A stretch of DNA of 64,000 nt, taken from assembly GCA_029582155.1 (NCBI GenBank), contig CM055909.1, positions 17,842,301 through 17,906,300 of the forward strand. Reading direction: 5' to 3'. A program made the position numbers and the translations under genes. This DNA comes from Panopea generosa (Eukaryota; Mollusca; Bivalvia; Adapedonta; Hiatellidae). The notes under the pieces were generated by a model, which saw only the letters and a program-made list of their open reading frames with translations, had not been told where the DNA came from and made no database searches. Shown one piece after another: positions 41,770 through 49,696 of this stretch. Each line of letters starts with the position of its first letter. The first letter of the stretch is position 1.

Positions 41770-42244
41770 GATTGGTTGATAACTTATACTTTGGTGGAAG
41801 TCCGCTTCTAATCGGCGACGAGTGTGTACATACCGTTACAATCCAATCTCGCTACTGACCGGGACAATGGCATACACTTTGTAAACATGTCGTCATTAGC
41901 CGGAATGTCGATCTTGATACATTCATGTCTGAAAAAGGTCACGAATATATCATTCTTATTATAGCTTAACACCTCTTCTGTAGTATAGGAGTATATTGAT
42001 TGTGCATCATCAAATATTTCTCTTCTGATTTGCTTTAGTCTTACGAGTAAGTTTTACTTATTAAACATGCATTGAGTTGATAATAACAATAATTCTCCAT
42101 AAAATACTAACACTATTAATAATAATCATGATCGTTGTAACAAATATTTTGCGAAATTATCACTAAAACTCTTCACAAAGACTTTTTGAAATCGGTACCT
42201 TTCAGAATCAGCTCCACAACAGTCAAAAGGTTCTCCGTCTTCTT
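7480..42244 (-). CDS. Animal haem peroxidase gene, 3' twelve exons (5' end outside window)
   Basis: Member of the animal haem peroxidase superfamily (peroxidasin / chorion peroxidase / myeloperoxidase type), which uses hydrogen peroxide to oxidise halides or tyrosines, usually outside the cell or in vesicles. Twelve minus-strand exons join into 465 residues without a stop; all eleven introns are GT-AG and all phases match. Visible landmarks, numbered from the first complete codon: C-rich segment 1-45; calcium-site pattern T56-P-F58-I-D60-G-S62; catalytic Arg135 in VREHNR; proximal haem His222 in LRFGH; Asn304 in ALNIQR; C-terminal C-x2-I-x3-DL-x2-W, then stop. The protein ends five residues after that Trp, so it lacks the C-terminal von Willebrand C domain of peroxidasin. 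The distal-His exon (usually ...DHD...) is missing and should lie upstream, beyond 42244. Introns run from 270 bp to 9.5 kb, and the long ones hold minisatellites. Family sure; exact subfamily not. Confidence 0.93.
7632..13968. repeat. Minisatellite, about 49-bp unit, in the last peroxidase intron
   Basis: Roughly 125 copies (length divided by period) of acaaaggcacaggtggtata plus tactacagatcatgtgtact and agttacctt. Units are diverged. From about 13000 onward the rag becomes acaaaaacacaggtggtataaactac, a distinct subfamily. A (CA)n expansion sits inside one unit at 8318-8333. 49 is not a multiple of three, so the open frames of 84-94 codons cycle through frames and are artefacts. Confidence 0.95.
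14241..14340 (-). CDS. Peroxidase exon (100 nt), [19 protein letters not shown]
   Basis: Reads [20 protein letters not shown], then [12 protein letters not shown]. It corresponds to the family segment QLxEIKKxSLARVICDNxDxIxxIQxxVF. Acceptor gattctag, donor gttggt. Enters completing an Ala codon and leaves two bases of a Ser codon. Confidence 0.93.
14341..15361. other. Peroxidase intron (1.0 kb) with a palindromic segment
   Basis: GT-AG intron between two peroxidase exons with no tandem array. It contains the inverted repeat at 14727-14809 around a perfect palindrome, plus otherwise featureless AT-rich sequence. Confidence 0.6.
14727..14809. repeat. Inverted repeat around a palindrome
   Basis: Left arm tgcgcgagctatgcttgga (14727-14745) and right arm tccagcgtagctcacgca (14792-14809) are near-complements. 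Between them lies the perfect 19-base palindrome atgacgtttcaaacgtcat (14762-14780). It could be a remnant of a small foldback element or a structured intronic element. Confidence 0.55.
15362..15531 (-). CDS. Peroxidase exon (170 nt), DIDLITGAL ... GDRFWFE
   Basis: Reads [20 protein letters not shown], then [14 protein letters not shown] and [21 protein letters not shown]-x-x-GxxxE, GxxxGPxxxCxxxxQ and GDRFWxE are standard C-terminal motifs of the family. Acceptor cttaag, donor gtaata. It leaves one base of an Ala codon that the next exon completes. Confidence 0.95.
15836..15964 (-). CDS. Peroxidase exon (129 nt), [18 protein letters not shown]
   Basis: Reads [18 protein letters not shown], then [13 protein letters not shown] and on to KKVY. 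After joining, the motif is [12 protein letters not shown], where most family members have QRGRDHG or QRSRDHG. Acceptor tttcag, donor gtactt. It joins the next exon as [10 protein letters not shown], which matches the conserved VYxxVDDIDL. Confidence 0.94.
15965..16861. other. Peroxidase intron, unique part
   Basis: Part of the 9.5-kb intron between the exon ending at 15964 and the 103-bp array. No gene, array or recognised element. Confidence 0.5.
16862..24540. repeat. Minisatellite, 103-bp unit, in a 9.5-kb peroxidase intron
   Basis: About 74 copies of a well-conserved 103-bp unit. Key words in order: gtagtatcagacaattgccc, aggtctgtgttttatcaata, acattagttctgcagcaact, tgcttcaaacttggtaacca, ggtctacactgaagtctgag. 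The period was checked directly (gtagtatcag at 16971 and 17074). Because 103 is not a multiple of three, the repeated frames ([18 protein letters not shown] and its variants on the minus strand, MTITQVF on the plus strand) recur only every third unit and stop within 62-96 codons. Blocks of units are duplicated within the array. Confidence 0.97.
24553..24745. repeat. Two inverted units at the end of the 103-bp array
   Basis: After 24540 the unit appears in reverse complement: ccttggttaccaagtttgat, gttgctgcagaactaatgtt, attgataga, then caattgtctgatactaaa, and a second, more degraded copy. The array therefore switches orientation at about 24550. Confidence 0.88.
24746..25499. repeat. Two imperfect direct copies of a dispersed-repeat-like block, then unique intron
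   Basis: 24755-24920 and 24918-25080 are related: each has acattt-atttt-ataaaggc, aataatcatgct, tgtgtttc-type words, a ggcccaaccccacggg-like G+C block, then aattcac. At 25140-25260, ggacgctgcatgag and tgatcgcaaaaggttccttg resemble words from a common bivalve dispersed repeat (memory only). No coding potential. Confidence 0.5.
25500..25580 (-). CDS. Peroxidase exon (81 nt), FDLVALNIQ
   Basis: Reads [20 protein letters not shown], then VALNIQ. The L-x-ALNIQR motif contributes the Asn that hydrogen-bonds the proximal histidine. Acceptor tgtttcag, donor gtaaaa. A single split Arg codon at each end joins it to the neighbours. It is followed in transcript order by the longest intron seen (9.5 kb), which holds the 103-bp array. 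Confidence 0.93.
25985..27395. repeat. Minisatellite, about 32-bp unit, in a 2.1-kb peroxidase intron
   Basis: About 44 copies of tctagactactttatctttc plus tatatatactag. The unit boundary makes the palindrome agtctagact (for example 26469-26478). It is strongly AT-rich. It fills most of the intron between exons 25580 and 27645. Confidence 0.95.
27645..27795 (-). CDS. Peroxidase exon (151 nt), RLDAHY ... LEFLRDHFF
   Basis: Reads [20 protein letters not shown] and continues to TKCPVVG. Family members have RLDxxY, then a (L)xFRDxFFxPxxL segment, here. Two acceptors fit the phase: gttcag at 27796-27797 (chosen, because it keeps the conserved RLD) and ctag nine bases further in. Donor gttagt. The exit phase (two bases) matches the next exon and completes an Arg. 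About 150 bp separate this exon from the nearest copy of the repeat complex. Confidence 0.93.
28126..28322 (+). mobile_element. tRNA-derived SINE, copy 3 (5' truncated)
   Basis: Begins in the body (cattgtgtctcattatcatt), with no tRNA head, and runs through the ctcgagtactggtt and gttagctctcgatggcataa blocks to a (caat)n tail at 28301-28320. 5' truncation is typical of reverse-transcribed insertions. Lies in the peroxidase intron 27796-31996, inside the repeat complex. Confidence 0.8.
29060..29130 (-). other. tRNA-like fragment (not a functional tRNA gene)
   Basis: Reverse complement reads agctctgtcggtagagagca as a D-arm and ggatgctggttcgatactgg as a T-arm. The anticodon stem (acata/actag) and acceptor stem do not pair, so this is probably a SINE head or decayed tRNA copy. 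Confidence 0.5.
29430..31310. repeat. Minisatellite, about 43-bp unit, decaying to the right
   Basis: Unit gactcagatagtaatgaaat plus ttggcaatctttgccattgt and aat (43 bp). About 28 copies are clear up to 30640; more diverged copies, still recognisable by ttggcaat-tttgccatt, continue to about 31310. Each unit has the hairpin tggcaa-tct-ttgcca (for example 29484-29498). Lies in the 4.2-kb peroxidase intron. Confidence 0.92.
31340..31740 (+). pseudogene. Unrecognised decayed coding relic
   Basis: Plus-strand frames broken by stops and a frameshift still look protein-like. One reads [20 protein letters not shown] and ends LKAIP then stop (31343-31470). After a gap, another runs from about 31510: [20 protein letters not shown], then [20 protein letters not shown], a frameshift near 31670, then [20 protein letters not shown] do not recognise the family. 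It may be a retroposed gene fragment or mobile-element relic in the peroxidase intron. Confidence 0.4.
31997..32102 (-). CDS. Peroxidase exon (106 nt), proximal haem His
   Basis: Reads [20 protein letters not shown], then [15 protein letters not shown]. It matches the family block NPSIxNEFATAAFRFGH. The His of LRFGH is the proximal haem ligand. Acceptor cattgcag, donor gtaatt. Enters in phase 0 and leaves with one base. Confidence 0.95.
32270..32425 (+). mobile_element. Degraded SINE-like fragment
   Basis: Contains a weak tRNA-like head (agtgggagagcgtcg ... tcgggggttaaatact), followed by ttaagcaagacactttattc, a phrase like that seen in several invertebrate SINE bodies. It lies between a peroxidase exon and SINE copy 4. 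Assignment rests on memory of SINE motifs. Confidence 0.45.
32512..32797 (+). mobile_element. tRNA-derived SINE, copy 4 (diverged, near full length)
   Basis: Head with gattagttcagtctgtagcg and gagctcgaatcctcgcc, then the shared body and the gttaggttaactgatcgtct block, ending at aatcaatcg. Clearly older than copies 1 and 2. Sits in the 1.1-kb peroxidase intron 32103-33220, in the opposite orientation to the gene. Confidence 0.8.
33221..33456 (-). CDS. Peroxidase exon (236 nt), catalytic Arg motif REHNR
   Basis: Largest exon and the clearest match: [20 protein letters not shown], followed by HNRLAKEL, a helix with W and [19 protein letters not shown]. HTLFxREHNR holds the distal catalytic Arg and the Glu that bonds to haem in mammalian homologues. 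The exon runs past the conserved TVILG into a Lys/Met-rich tail and uses the donor aag|gtatta, which is needed to stay in phase 0 with the next exon. An earlier end is possible but would break the join. Confidence 0.95.
33750..36280. repeat. Minisatellite, 48-bp purine-rich unit, in a 3.7-kb peroxidase intron
   Basis: About 52 copies of gagtagacaagagaaggaag plus ttggtgtatgtagacagtag and atagagga (48 bp, 16 codons). The plus strand is nearly free of C over 2.5 kb, so the transcribed gene's sense strand is pyrimidine-rich. Because 48 is a multiple of three, the minus strand stays open as a 16-residue repeat ([16 protein letters not shown]), giving open frames up to 270 codons. There is no sign of selection on them and they lie in an intron. 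Confidence 0.95.
36281..37187. other. Peroxidase intron, unique part
   Basis: AT-rich sequence without recognised elements. The 62-codon plus-strand frame at 36747-36935 has no family features. Confidence 0.5.
37188..37292 (-). CDS. Peroxidase exon (105 nt), [11 protein letters not shown] ... CPLS
   Basis: Codes for [18 protein letters not shown], then a stretch ending MNNYCPLS. It joins to the next exon as [12 protein letters not shown], matching the family pattern C-x-x-(A/S)GD-x-R-x-NEQ. The LLP-like segment and the conserved Cys are where expected. Acceptor cgttag, donor gtttgt. Phases are two bases in, one base out. Confidence 0.92.
37293..39378. other. Peroxidase intron (2.1 kb) with a short 31-bp tandem repeat
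   Basis: Mostly unique. At 37590-37700 a segment with gagcacgttgattggtcaga ... attggacaggcata resembles 13985-14060 (atcacgttgattggtcaatt ... gaacaggcata), suggesting a dispersed element shared by two introns. No gene. Confidence 0.5.
38708..38798. repeat. Short tandem repeat, about 31 bp x 3
   Basis: Three near-identical copies of acgtccctgtggaaggtatc plus tgaaatgtttt. Minus-strand reading gives the repeated [12 protein letters not shown] in a short open frame, not a gene. Confidence 0.8.
39379..39480 (-). CDS. Peroxidase exon (102 nt), calcium-site motif
   Basis: Reads [20 protein letters not shown] and then continues to VHK. The Q-x-N-x-x-T-x-F-x-D-x-S-x-VYGS pattern is the family hallmark. 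By comparison with myeloperoxidase, T-x-F-x-D-x-S supplies the calcium ligands, and all four positions are intact. Acceptor aattcag, donor gtaagc. Both ends complete Gly codons with the neighbouring exons. Confidence 0.95.
39560..40480. repeat. Two diverged direct copies of a dispersed repeat
   Basis: 39560-39860 and 39890-40480 share the order: tgtggttatgtaactgctgtgcaagtt versus tgataatataactactgtgtaagtt; aacaacccttttaggggacctcc versus caacatcccttttagggaatatcc; then a cataaagtgtc/aaaatgt...acttataagc end with ccgtggcggt nearby. It looks like an old interspersed element present twice in one intron. Family unknown. Confidence 0.55.
40537..40845. repeat. Short tandem repeat, about 100 bp x 3.5
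   Basis: Copies share ccccatagacagtggattca, ataaaactgtatctgacatg and tcttcagtcggtgctaagcg, then acacgaggagtgctgcata. The third copy has an extra ataactcccc. Lies in the 2.4-kb peroxidase intron 39481-41833. Confidence 0.88.
41731..41766. repeat. (TA)n microsatellite
   Basis: About 17 uninterrupted TA dinucleotides, about 70 bp past the splice donor of a peroxidase exon on the intron side. Confidence 0.95.
41834..41928 (-). CDS. Peroxidase exon (95 nt), C-x-KIDIP ... CMPLSRS segment
   Basis: Reads [15 protein letters not shown] then [16 protein letters not shown]. The C-x-x-I-x-IP and C-x-P-x-x-RS motifs are standard in this family just before the calcium-site exon. Acceptor is tttttcag, donor is a strong gtatgt. 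Separated from the preceding exon by only 270 bp. Enters with one base and leaves with one base, both in phase with the neighbours. Confidence 0.92.
42199..42244 (-). CDS. Peroxidase exon (46 nt), double-Cys motif
   Basis: Micro-exon reading [14 protein letters not shown], with two leading bases completing a codon from an upstream exon. The acceptor follows a pyrimidine run (ttttttgtag) and the donor is gtaccg. It ends two bases into an Arg codon completed by the next exon. The paired Cys is where family members have their CC before the C-x-I-x-IP segment. It is the most 5' exon I can find; the preceding exon must end with one extra base (phase 1). Confidence 0.85.
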
Positions 42245-42649
42245 CTACAAAAAAGATAAGAAATGTCCGCAGATAGTGTATTTGCCGCACAAGGACATGC
42301 AATGTAATTGGTAATAAAAGAAACATCAACTGTTTCTTTTATATATCTTGAACTTTATATTATATGGTTTTATTAAGTTTATTAAGTAACTCTAAAAACT
42401 TCAATACAGAAGGTCATTGATAGTAATATCTTTTCATATATTTTCTCGAATGGACATATACATAAGATGGAAACTCATTATCTTTATCTTTTGAATTGCA
42501 ACATAAACAATATATTTCACTTTTTGGGAATTTTATTTCTGCTGTACCGTCCTGTTTGTATTCAAAGGGGATTATCATATAGTCTTAATCTAGTGTAAAA
42601 CAATCTAAGATTACAAGGTTACATATCGAGATAATCCTAATATCTGAAC
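42245..42649. other. Upstream intron, unique part
   Basis: AT-rich sequence immediately upstream of the most 5' peroxidase exon found. I searched the minus strand here for a D-H-D distal-histidine exon and found none. Confidence 0.5.
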
Positions 42650-43710
42650 TGATATTTGAAAAGTTTATAATTTTCGAGGACTGCATATTTATTATTCTTC
42701 AACGTGTAAGTAAATCCATGAGCATTCAACTTGATTTAATATTTGATAACCGGTTCTTACAACCAAATTACAGCCATTTAACTCTTGTTCATATATTTGA
42801 TATCAATATATTGTCAGTATTAATAACTTTGTACAAATAGCTTATTATCCTTACAAACTGTGAAATATATAAAGGGTGCATATCAAGCTCTCCGCCACTC
42901 TTACTGTACAAATATTAAATTTAACATTCAGTAAATGTTCACAAAATTTTAAGTGTATTATTTCTATTACTTTTGACTTGGTGTATCCCTAAATTTTAAT
43001 TGCATATCCTAACAAAGAACCAACGAATACATCAAACAACTGACGTAGATGTTTTTAAGGCTTTAACTGGATATTTTACAATTAAATAAGAAGGTAGTAA
43101 ATGCTTTCAAATGTTCTTGGTTTAAATTAAAATTACCAGTATAATTAGATATTGTTTCAAAATAATTTAAATCATCAACAACTTCAGTAATTTGTTAGTT
43201 ATAAGTTTATGATTCTTTTTGTAACAATCCGACACGTTTGTTTAATAACGTTATTTTTGTTTTCGATTAATTCACTTTTAAGCCCCAGTTATTACAGTTA
43301 GTATGCAACGATTTAGATTATCATGTAATTTAGAAGGTGATTTTACTAAAGTATCCATACATTCCGCAAAGAGTAATATAATCAAAACAATACCATTTAT
43401 ATTTGATTACGAATCAATGCTGTTTTGTAAATACAGCTCTAAGTCTTCTACAAAACATAGAAAAAGTATAGGAGAGACTACCTCCCCTTGACTCAATCCC
43501 ATATCGTATTCAAAATAGTCAAAATAATTATCACAATTTTTTAACAAATGACTTATCTATCTGATACATGTCTTTAATGCTGCGTAACAGTTTATTTTTA
43601 TGAGTGTGACAACGCCTAAATGGGTGTGAGACACAACTTTAAACACGTATACCGGAGTCGTCCAAGATATTCGCTACATGGGCGACTTGATGATTTTAAC
43701 GTCATCAATT
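42650..43710 (-). pseudogene. Decayed LINE (non-LTR retrotransposon) reverse transcriptase
   Basis: Minus-strand frames with several stops and frameshifts still show reverse-transcriptase motifs in order: KLLRSIKDMYQ (near 43570), then GLSQGEVVSPILFLCFVEDL, LLFAECM (in place of the catalytic (F/L)ADD), WGLKSELIENK, EVVDDLNYFETISNYTGNFN, IEIIHLKFCEHLLNVK and VINTDNILISN. The catalytic Asp pair is gone (AEC) and at least three frame breaks exist, so it is dead. It looks like the LINE type common in bivalves. It sits upstream of the last visible peroxidase exon, in sense with the gene. Confidence 0.85.
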
Positions 43711-43969
43711 ATTCGGCTCAAGGCAAATAAAATCCTAAAGTTACAGACGATGTAATTATGGTAGGAGAACCCTGAGGTGGTATCTAACAACCATTCTTGG
43801 GAATAATCTTAGACTTGAACGTGAAAATCCAAATTACCGTCAGAGATATCTAGATTACAATGACAAATATAATTAGTGTAAGTATCTATTCGACTACATA
43901 TTAGGTGTCCCTACATGCTTGCAAATGATGGCCTTCAATAATGGTATCTAATTGTATTCTTGAGTAAAA
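43711..43969. other. Short unique segment before the 51-bp array
   Basis: No gene or element recognised. The array begins gradually after about 43970 with diverged units. Confidence 0.5.
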
Positions 43970-46502
43970 TTTGAGAACATTCTTAAGAATTGTTGGTAAA
44001 TACCACCTTGACTATCCAGTTATTGCCATCAGAGACAAAAGGTTGGTAAATACCACCATTGATCATCCAGTTATTGCCATCAGGGACGAATGGTTGTTAA
44101 AAAAAAATTTAATCATCCAGTTAATGCCATCAGGGACGAATGATTGGAAAATATCACATTGATCGTCCAGTTATTGCCATCAGGGACAAATGGTTGGTAA
44201 ATACCACCCTTGATCATCCAGCCATTGCAATCAGGGACGAATGGTTGGTCAATTACCCCTTGATCATCCAGTTTTTGGCATCAGGGACGAATGGTTGGTG
44301 AGTACACACTTGATCATCCAGTTATTGCCATCAAGAACGAATGGTGGGTCAATACCTGCATTGATCATCCAGGTATTGCAATCTGGGACGAATGGTTGGT
44401 AAATACTACCTTGATCATTCAGTTATAGCCATCAGTGACGAATGGTTGGTGAGTACTCCCTTGATCATCCAGTTATTGCCATCAAGAACGAATGGTTGGT
44501 CAATCCCTGCAATGATCATCCAGTTGTAGACATCAGGGACGAAAAGTTGGAAAATAACACACTTGATCATCCAGTTATTGCCACCAGGGACGAGGAGTTG
44601 TCAAATAACACATTTAATTATCCTGTTATTGCCACCAGGGACGAACAGTTGGTAAATAACACACTTGATCATCCAGTTATACCCATCAGGGACGAAGAGT
44701 TGTCAAATAACACCCTTAATTATCATGATATTGCCACCAGGGACAAAAGGTTGGTAAATAACACCCTTAATTATCATTTTATTGCCAGCAGGGACGAACA
44801 GTTGGTAAATAACACACTTGATCATCCAGTTATACCCATCATGGACGAGGAGTTGTCAAATAACACCCTTAATTATCATGTTATTGCCACCAGGGACGAC
44901 AGTTTGTAAATAACACACTTGATCATCCAGTTATAGCCATCATGGACGAGGAGTTGTCAAATAACACCCTTAATTATCATGTTATTGCCACCAGGGACGA
45001 CAGTTTGTAAATAACACACTTGATCATCCAGTTATATCCACCAGGGACGAAAAGTTGGTAAGTTACACCCTTAATCATCCAGTTATAGCAACCAGGGACA
45101 CAAAAGTGGTAAATAACACACTTGAGGATCCAGGTATTGTCATCAGGGACGAAATGTTCGTAAATAACACACTTGATTATCCAGTTATTGTCACTATGAC
45201 GAAAAGTTGTTAAATAACACACTTGATTATCCATTTATTGCCACCAGGGACGAAAAGTTGGTAAACAACACACTTGATCATCCAGTTATAGCCATTAAGG
45301 AATGAAAGTTGGTAAATAACATTCTGAAGCATCCAGTTATAGCCATCAGGGAAGAAAAGTTGATAAATAACACCTTGATCATACAGTTATTGCCATCGGG
45401 GAGGAAAATATGGTAAAAAAACACCCTTGATAATCCAGTTATTGCCATCAGGGACTGAAATATGGTAAATAACACCCTTGATCATCCAGTTATAGCAATC
45501 AGGACGAAACGTTGGTAAAAAACATCCTCGAGCATCCAGTAATTGCCATCAGGGACGAAACGTTGGTAAATACCACCTTGATCATCAATTTATTGCCATC
45601 AGTGACGAAAGTTTGGTCAAAACCACTCTTGATCATCCTGCCATTGTCATCGGGGACAAATGGTTGGTTAAATACCATCCTTGATCATCCAGTTATTGCC
45701 ATCAGGGACGAATGGTTGGTCAATACCATCCTTGATCAATTAGTTATTGCCATCAGAGGCGAACGTTTGGTAATACTAACCTTGACTATTAAAAATCACT
45801 CTTGATCATCCAGCCATTGCCACCAGGGAGAAATGGTGGGTAAATATCACCTTTGATCATCCAGTTATTGCCATCAAGGACTAATGGTTGGTAAATACAA
45901 CCTTTGATCATCCAGTTAATGCAATCAGGGACGGAAGGTTGGTAAATACCATCCTAGAACATCCGTCCATTGCCATCAGGGACAAATGGTTGGTAAATAC
46001 CAGCCTTAATTATCAGGCCATTGTCATCCGGGATGGATTGTTCGTACAAACCATCCTTGTTCATCATGTCATTGTCATCAGGGACGGATGGTTGGTAAAT
46101 ACCACCCTTGATCATCCAGCCATTTTTATCAGGGACGGATGTTTGGTAAATACCACGCTAAATCATCGGGCCATTGTCATCACGGAGGAATGGTTTGTAA
46201 ATACCACCCTTGATCATTCAGACATTGCCATCAGGGACGAATGGTTGTTAAATACCACCTTTGATCATCCAGCCATTGCCATCAGCGACGAACGGTAGGT
46301 AAATACTACCATTGACCATCCAGCCATTGCCATGAGGGACGAATTGTTAGTAAATTCCACCCTTGATTATCCAGTTATTGCCAGCAGGGACGAATGGTTG
46401 GTAAATACCACCACTGATCATCCAGTTACTGCCACCAAGGACGAATGGTTGGTACAAACAACCCTTAATTATCCAGATATTACAATAACGGACCAATCTA
46501 TT

Positions 46503-46648
46503 AGATACATGTCTTTAATGCTGCGTAACAGTTTACCCATCTGAGTGTGACAACGCCTAAATGGGTGTGAGTCACAACTTTAAACACATATACCGGAGTC
46601 ATCCCAGATATTCGCTTCATGGGCGACTTGATGATTTTAAGGTCATAA
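46503..46648 (-). mobile_element. Copy of a LINE fragment inside the 51-bp array
   Basis: About 145 bp nearly identical to 43561-43706, including the words gatacatgtctttaatgctg, cgtaacagttta and gggcgacttgatgattttaa. It begins and ends abruptly within 51-bp units. The first bases contain the KLLRSIKDMYQ coding segment of the LINE relic. Confidence 0.9.
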
Positions 46649-49600
46649 GGGACGGATGATTGGTAAATACCACCCTTGATCATCCAGCTATTTTCATCAT
46701 GGACGGATGGTTGGTAAATACCACGCTAAATCATAGGGCCATTGTCATCACGGAGGAATGGTTGGTAAATACCATACTTGATCATTCATACATTGCCATC
46801 AGGGACGAATGGTTGGTAAATACCACCCTTGATCATCCAGCCATTGTACAAACAACACTTAATTATCCAGTTATTACCATAACGGACCAATAGTTGGAAA
46901 ATACCCCCTTGATCGTCCAGCAATTGTCATCAGGGACGGATGGTTGTAAATACCGCCCTAGATCATCCAGCCATTGCCATCAGGGACGAGTGGTTAGTAA
47001 ATACCACCTTTGATCATTCAGTTATTGCCATCAGGGACAGAAGGTAGGTAAATACCACCCATGCTCAACAAGCCATTGCCATCAGGGACGGATGGTTGGT
47101 AAATACCACCCTTGAATATCCAGCCATTGTCATCAGGGACGAATAGTTGTCAATAACAACCTTGATAATCCTGCCATTGTCATCAGAGACGAATAGTAGG
47201 TAAATACCACCCTTGATTATCTAGCCATTGCCATCAGGGACGAATGGTAGGTAAATACCACCCTTGATCATCCAGACATTACCTTCAGGGACGAATGGTA
47301 GGTAAATACCACAATTGATCATCCAGCCATTGCCATCAGGGACGAATGATAAGTAAATACCACCCATGATCACCAGTTACTGTCATCAGGGACGAATGGT
47401 TGATATATAACCTTTTGATCATCCAATTATTGCCATCAGGGATGAATGGTTGGTCAATACCATTTTGAACATCCAATTAGGTAAATACCACCCTTGATCA
47501 TCCAGACATTGCCTTCAGGGACGAATGGTAGGTAAATACCTCAATTGATCATCCAGCCATTGCCACCAGGGAAGAATGGTAGGTAAATACCACCCTTGAT
47601 AACAAGTTGCTGCCATCAGGGACGAATGGTTCATATATAACCATTTCATCATTCAGTAATTGCCATCAGGGACGAATTGGTGGTAAATACCCTTTTGATC
47701 ATCCAGTTATTGCCATCAGGGACGAAAGGTTGGTAAAAAAACACACTTGATCATCCAGCCATTGCCATCAGGGAAGAATGGTTAATAAATACCAACCTTG
47801 ATTATCCAGTAATTGCCAACGGGGACGAATGGTTGGTACATGTAAGTACCACCCCTAATCATGTTGGTAATTAACACACTTGATCATCGGGTGAATGCGA
47901 TCAGGGACGAATATCTGGTGAATACCTCCTTGAATTTCCAGTTATTGCCATCAGGGACAGAAGATTGGTAAATACCACACTTGATTATCAAGCAATCGCC
48001 ATCAGGGACGAATGGTAGGTAAAAATCACTCTTGATTATCCAGCAATTGTCATCAGAAACGGATGGTTGGTAAATAACCCCCCTCGATCATCCAGCCAGT
48101 GCCATCAGGGACGAATGGTTGGTAAATACCATCCCTGATCATCCAGCCAGTGCCATCAGGGACGGATGGTATGTAAACACCACACTCGATCATCCAGACA
48201 TTGCCATCAGGGACGAATGGTTGGTAAATACCACCCTTGATTATCCAGCCATTGAAATAACGGACAAATGGTAGGTAAATTCCACCCTTGATCATCCAGC
48301 CATTGCAATCAGGGACGAATACCACCCTTGATAATCCAGCAATTGTCAACAGGGACGAATGGTAGGTAAACACTACCCTTGATCACTACTTATTGCACTC
48401 AGTGACGAATGGTTGTTAATTACCACGCTTGATTATCAAGCCATTGTAATCAGGAACGAATGGTTGGTACATACCACAATTTATCATCAAGCCAGTGCCA
48501 TCAGGTACGAATGGTTGGTAGATATCATCTTCGATAATCCAGCCAGTGCAATCAGGGACGTACGGTTGGTACATACCACACTTTATCATCCAGCCAGTGC
48601 CATCAGGGACGAATGGTTGGTAGATATCATCCTTGATAATCCAGCCAGTGCAATCAGGGACGTACGGTTGGTAAATACCACTCTTGATCATCCAGACATT
48701 GCCATCAGGGTCGAATGGTTGATTAATACTAACCTTGATCATCCAGCTATTGTCATCAGGAACGAATGGTTGGTACATACCACCCTTGATTATCCAACCA
48801 TTGTCATCAGAGACGGATGGTTGGTAAATACCACCATTGATTATACATCCATTGTCATCAGAGACCAATGGTAGGTAAATAACACCCTTGATCATCCAGT
48901 TATTGCCATCAGGGACGAGTTGTAGATAAATACAACCCTTGATAATCCAACAATTGTCGTCCTGGACGAATGGTAGGAAAATACCACAAATGATCATCCT
49001 GCCATTACCATCAGGGACGAATTGTAGGTCAATACTACCCTTGATAACCAGTTTTTGTCTTCATTGACGAATAGTTGGTAAATACCACCCTTGGTTATCC
49101 AGCCATTGCTATCAGGGACGAATGGTTGGAAAATACGCTTTTGATCATCCAATCATTACCATCAGGAACCAATGGTAGGTATATACATATTTTATCATCC
49201 AGTTATTGCCATCAGGGACGAATGGTTGATAAATACCATTTTAAACATCCAGTTATTGCCATCAGGGACGAATAGTTGGTAAATACTTTTTTGATAATCC
49301 AGTTATTGCCATCAGGGACAAATGGTTGGTAGAAACTACTTTTTATCATCCAGCAATTGTTACGAAAGTCGGATGGTTGGTAAATACCAACCTCGATCAT
49401 CCAGCCAGTGCCATCAGGGACGGATGGATGGCAAACACCACCCTTGATAATCCAGCTAGTGCCATCAAGGACGAATGGTTGGTAAATACCATCCTTGATC
49501 ATCCAGCTATTGACATCCGGGACGAATGGTTATTAAAAACCATCATTGATCATTGCCATCAGAGACGAATGGTCGGTAAATACAACCCTTGATTTTCCAG

Positions 49601-49696
49601 CCATTGTCATCAGAGACGAATGGTTGGTAAATACCACCCTTGATTATCCAGCCATTGTCATCAGGAACGGATGGTAGGTAAACACCGCCCTTCATC

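Noticed and set aside
43303..43491. Plus-strand 62-codon frame
   Set aside because: It is the antisense of the LINE reverse-transcriptase relic, which reads on the minus strand.
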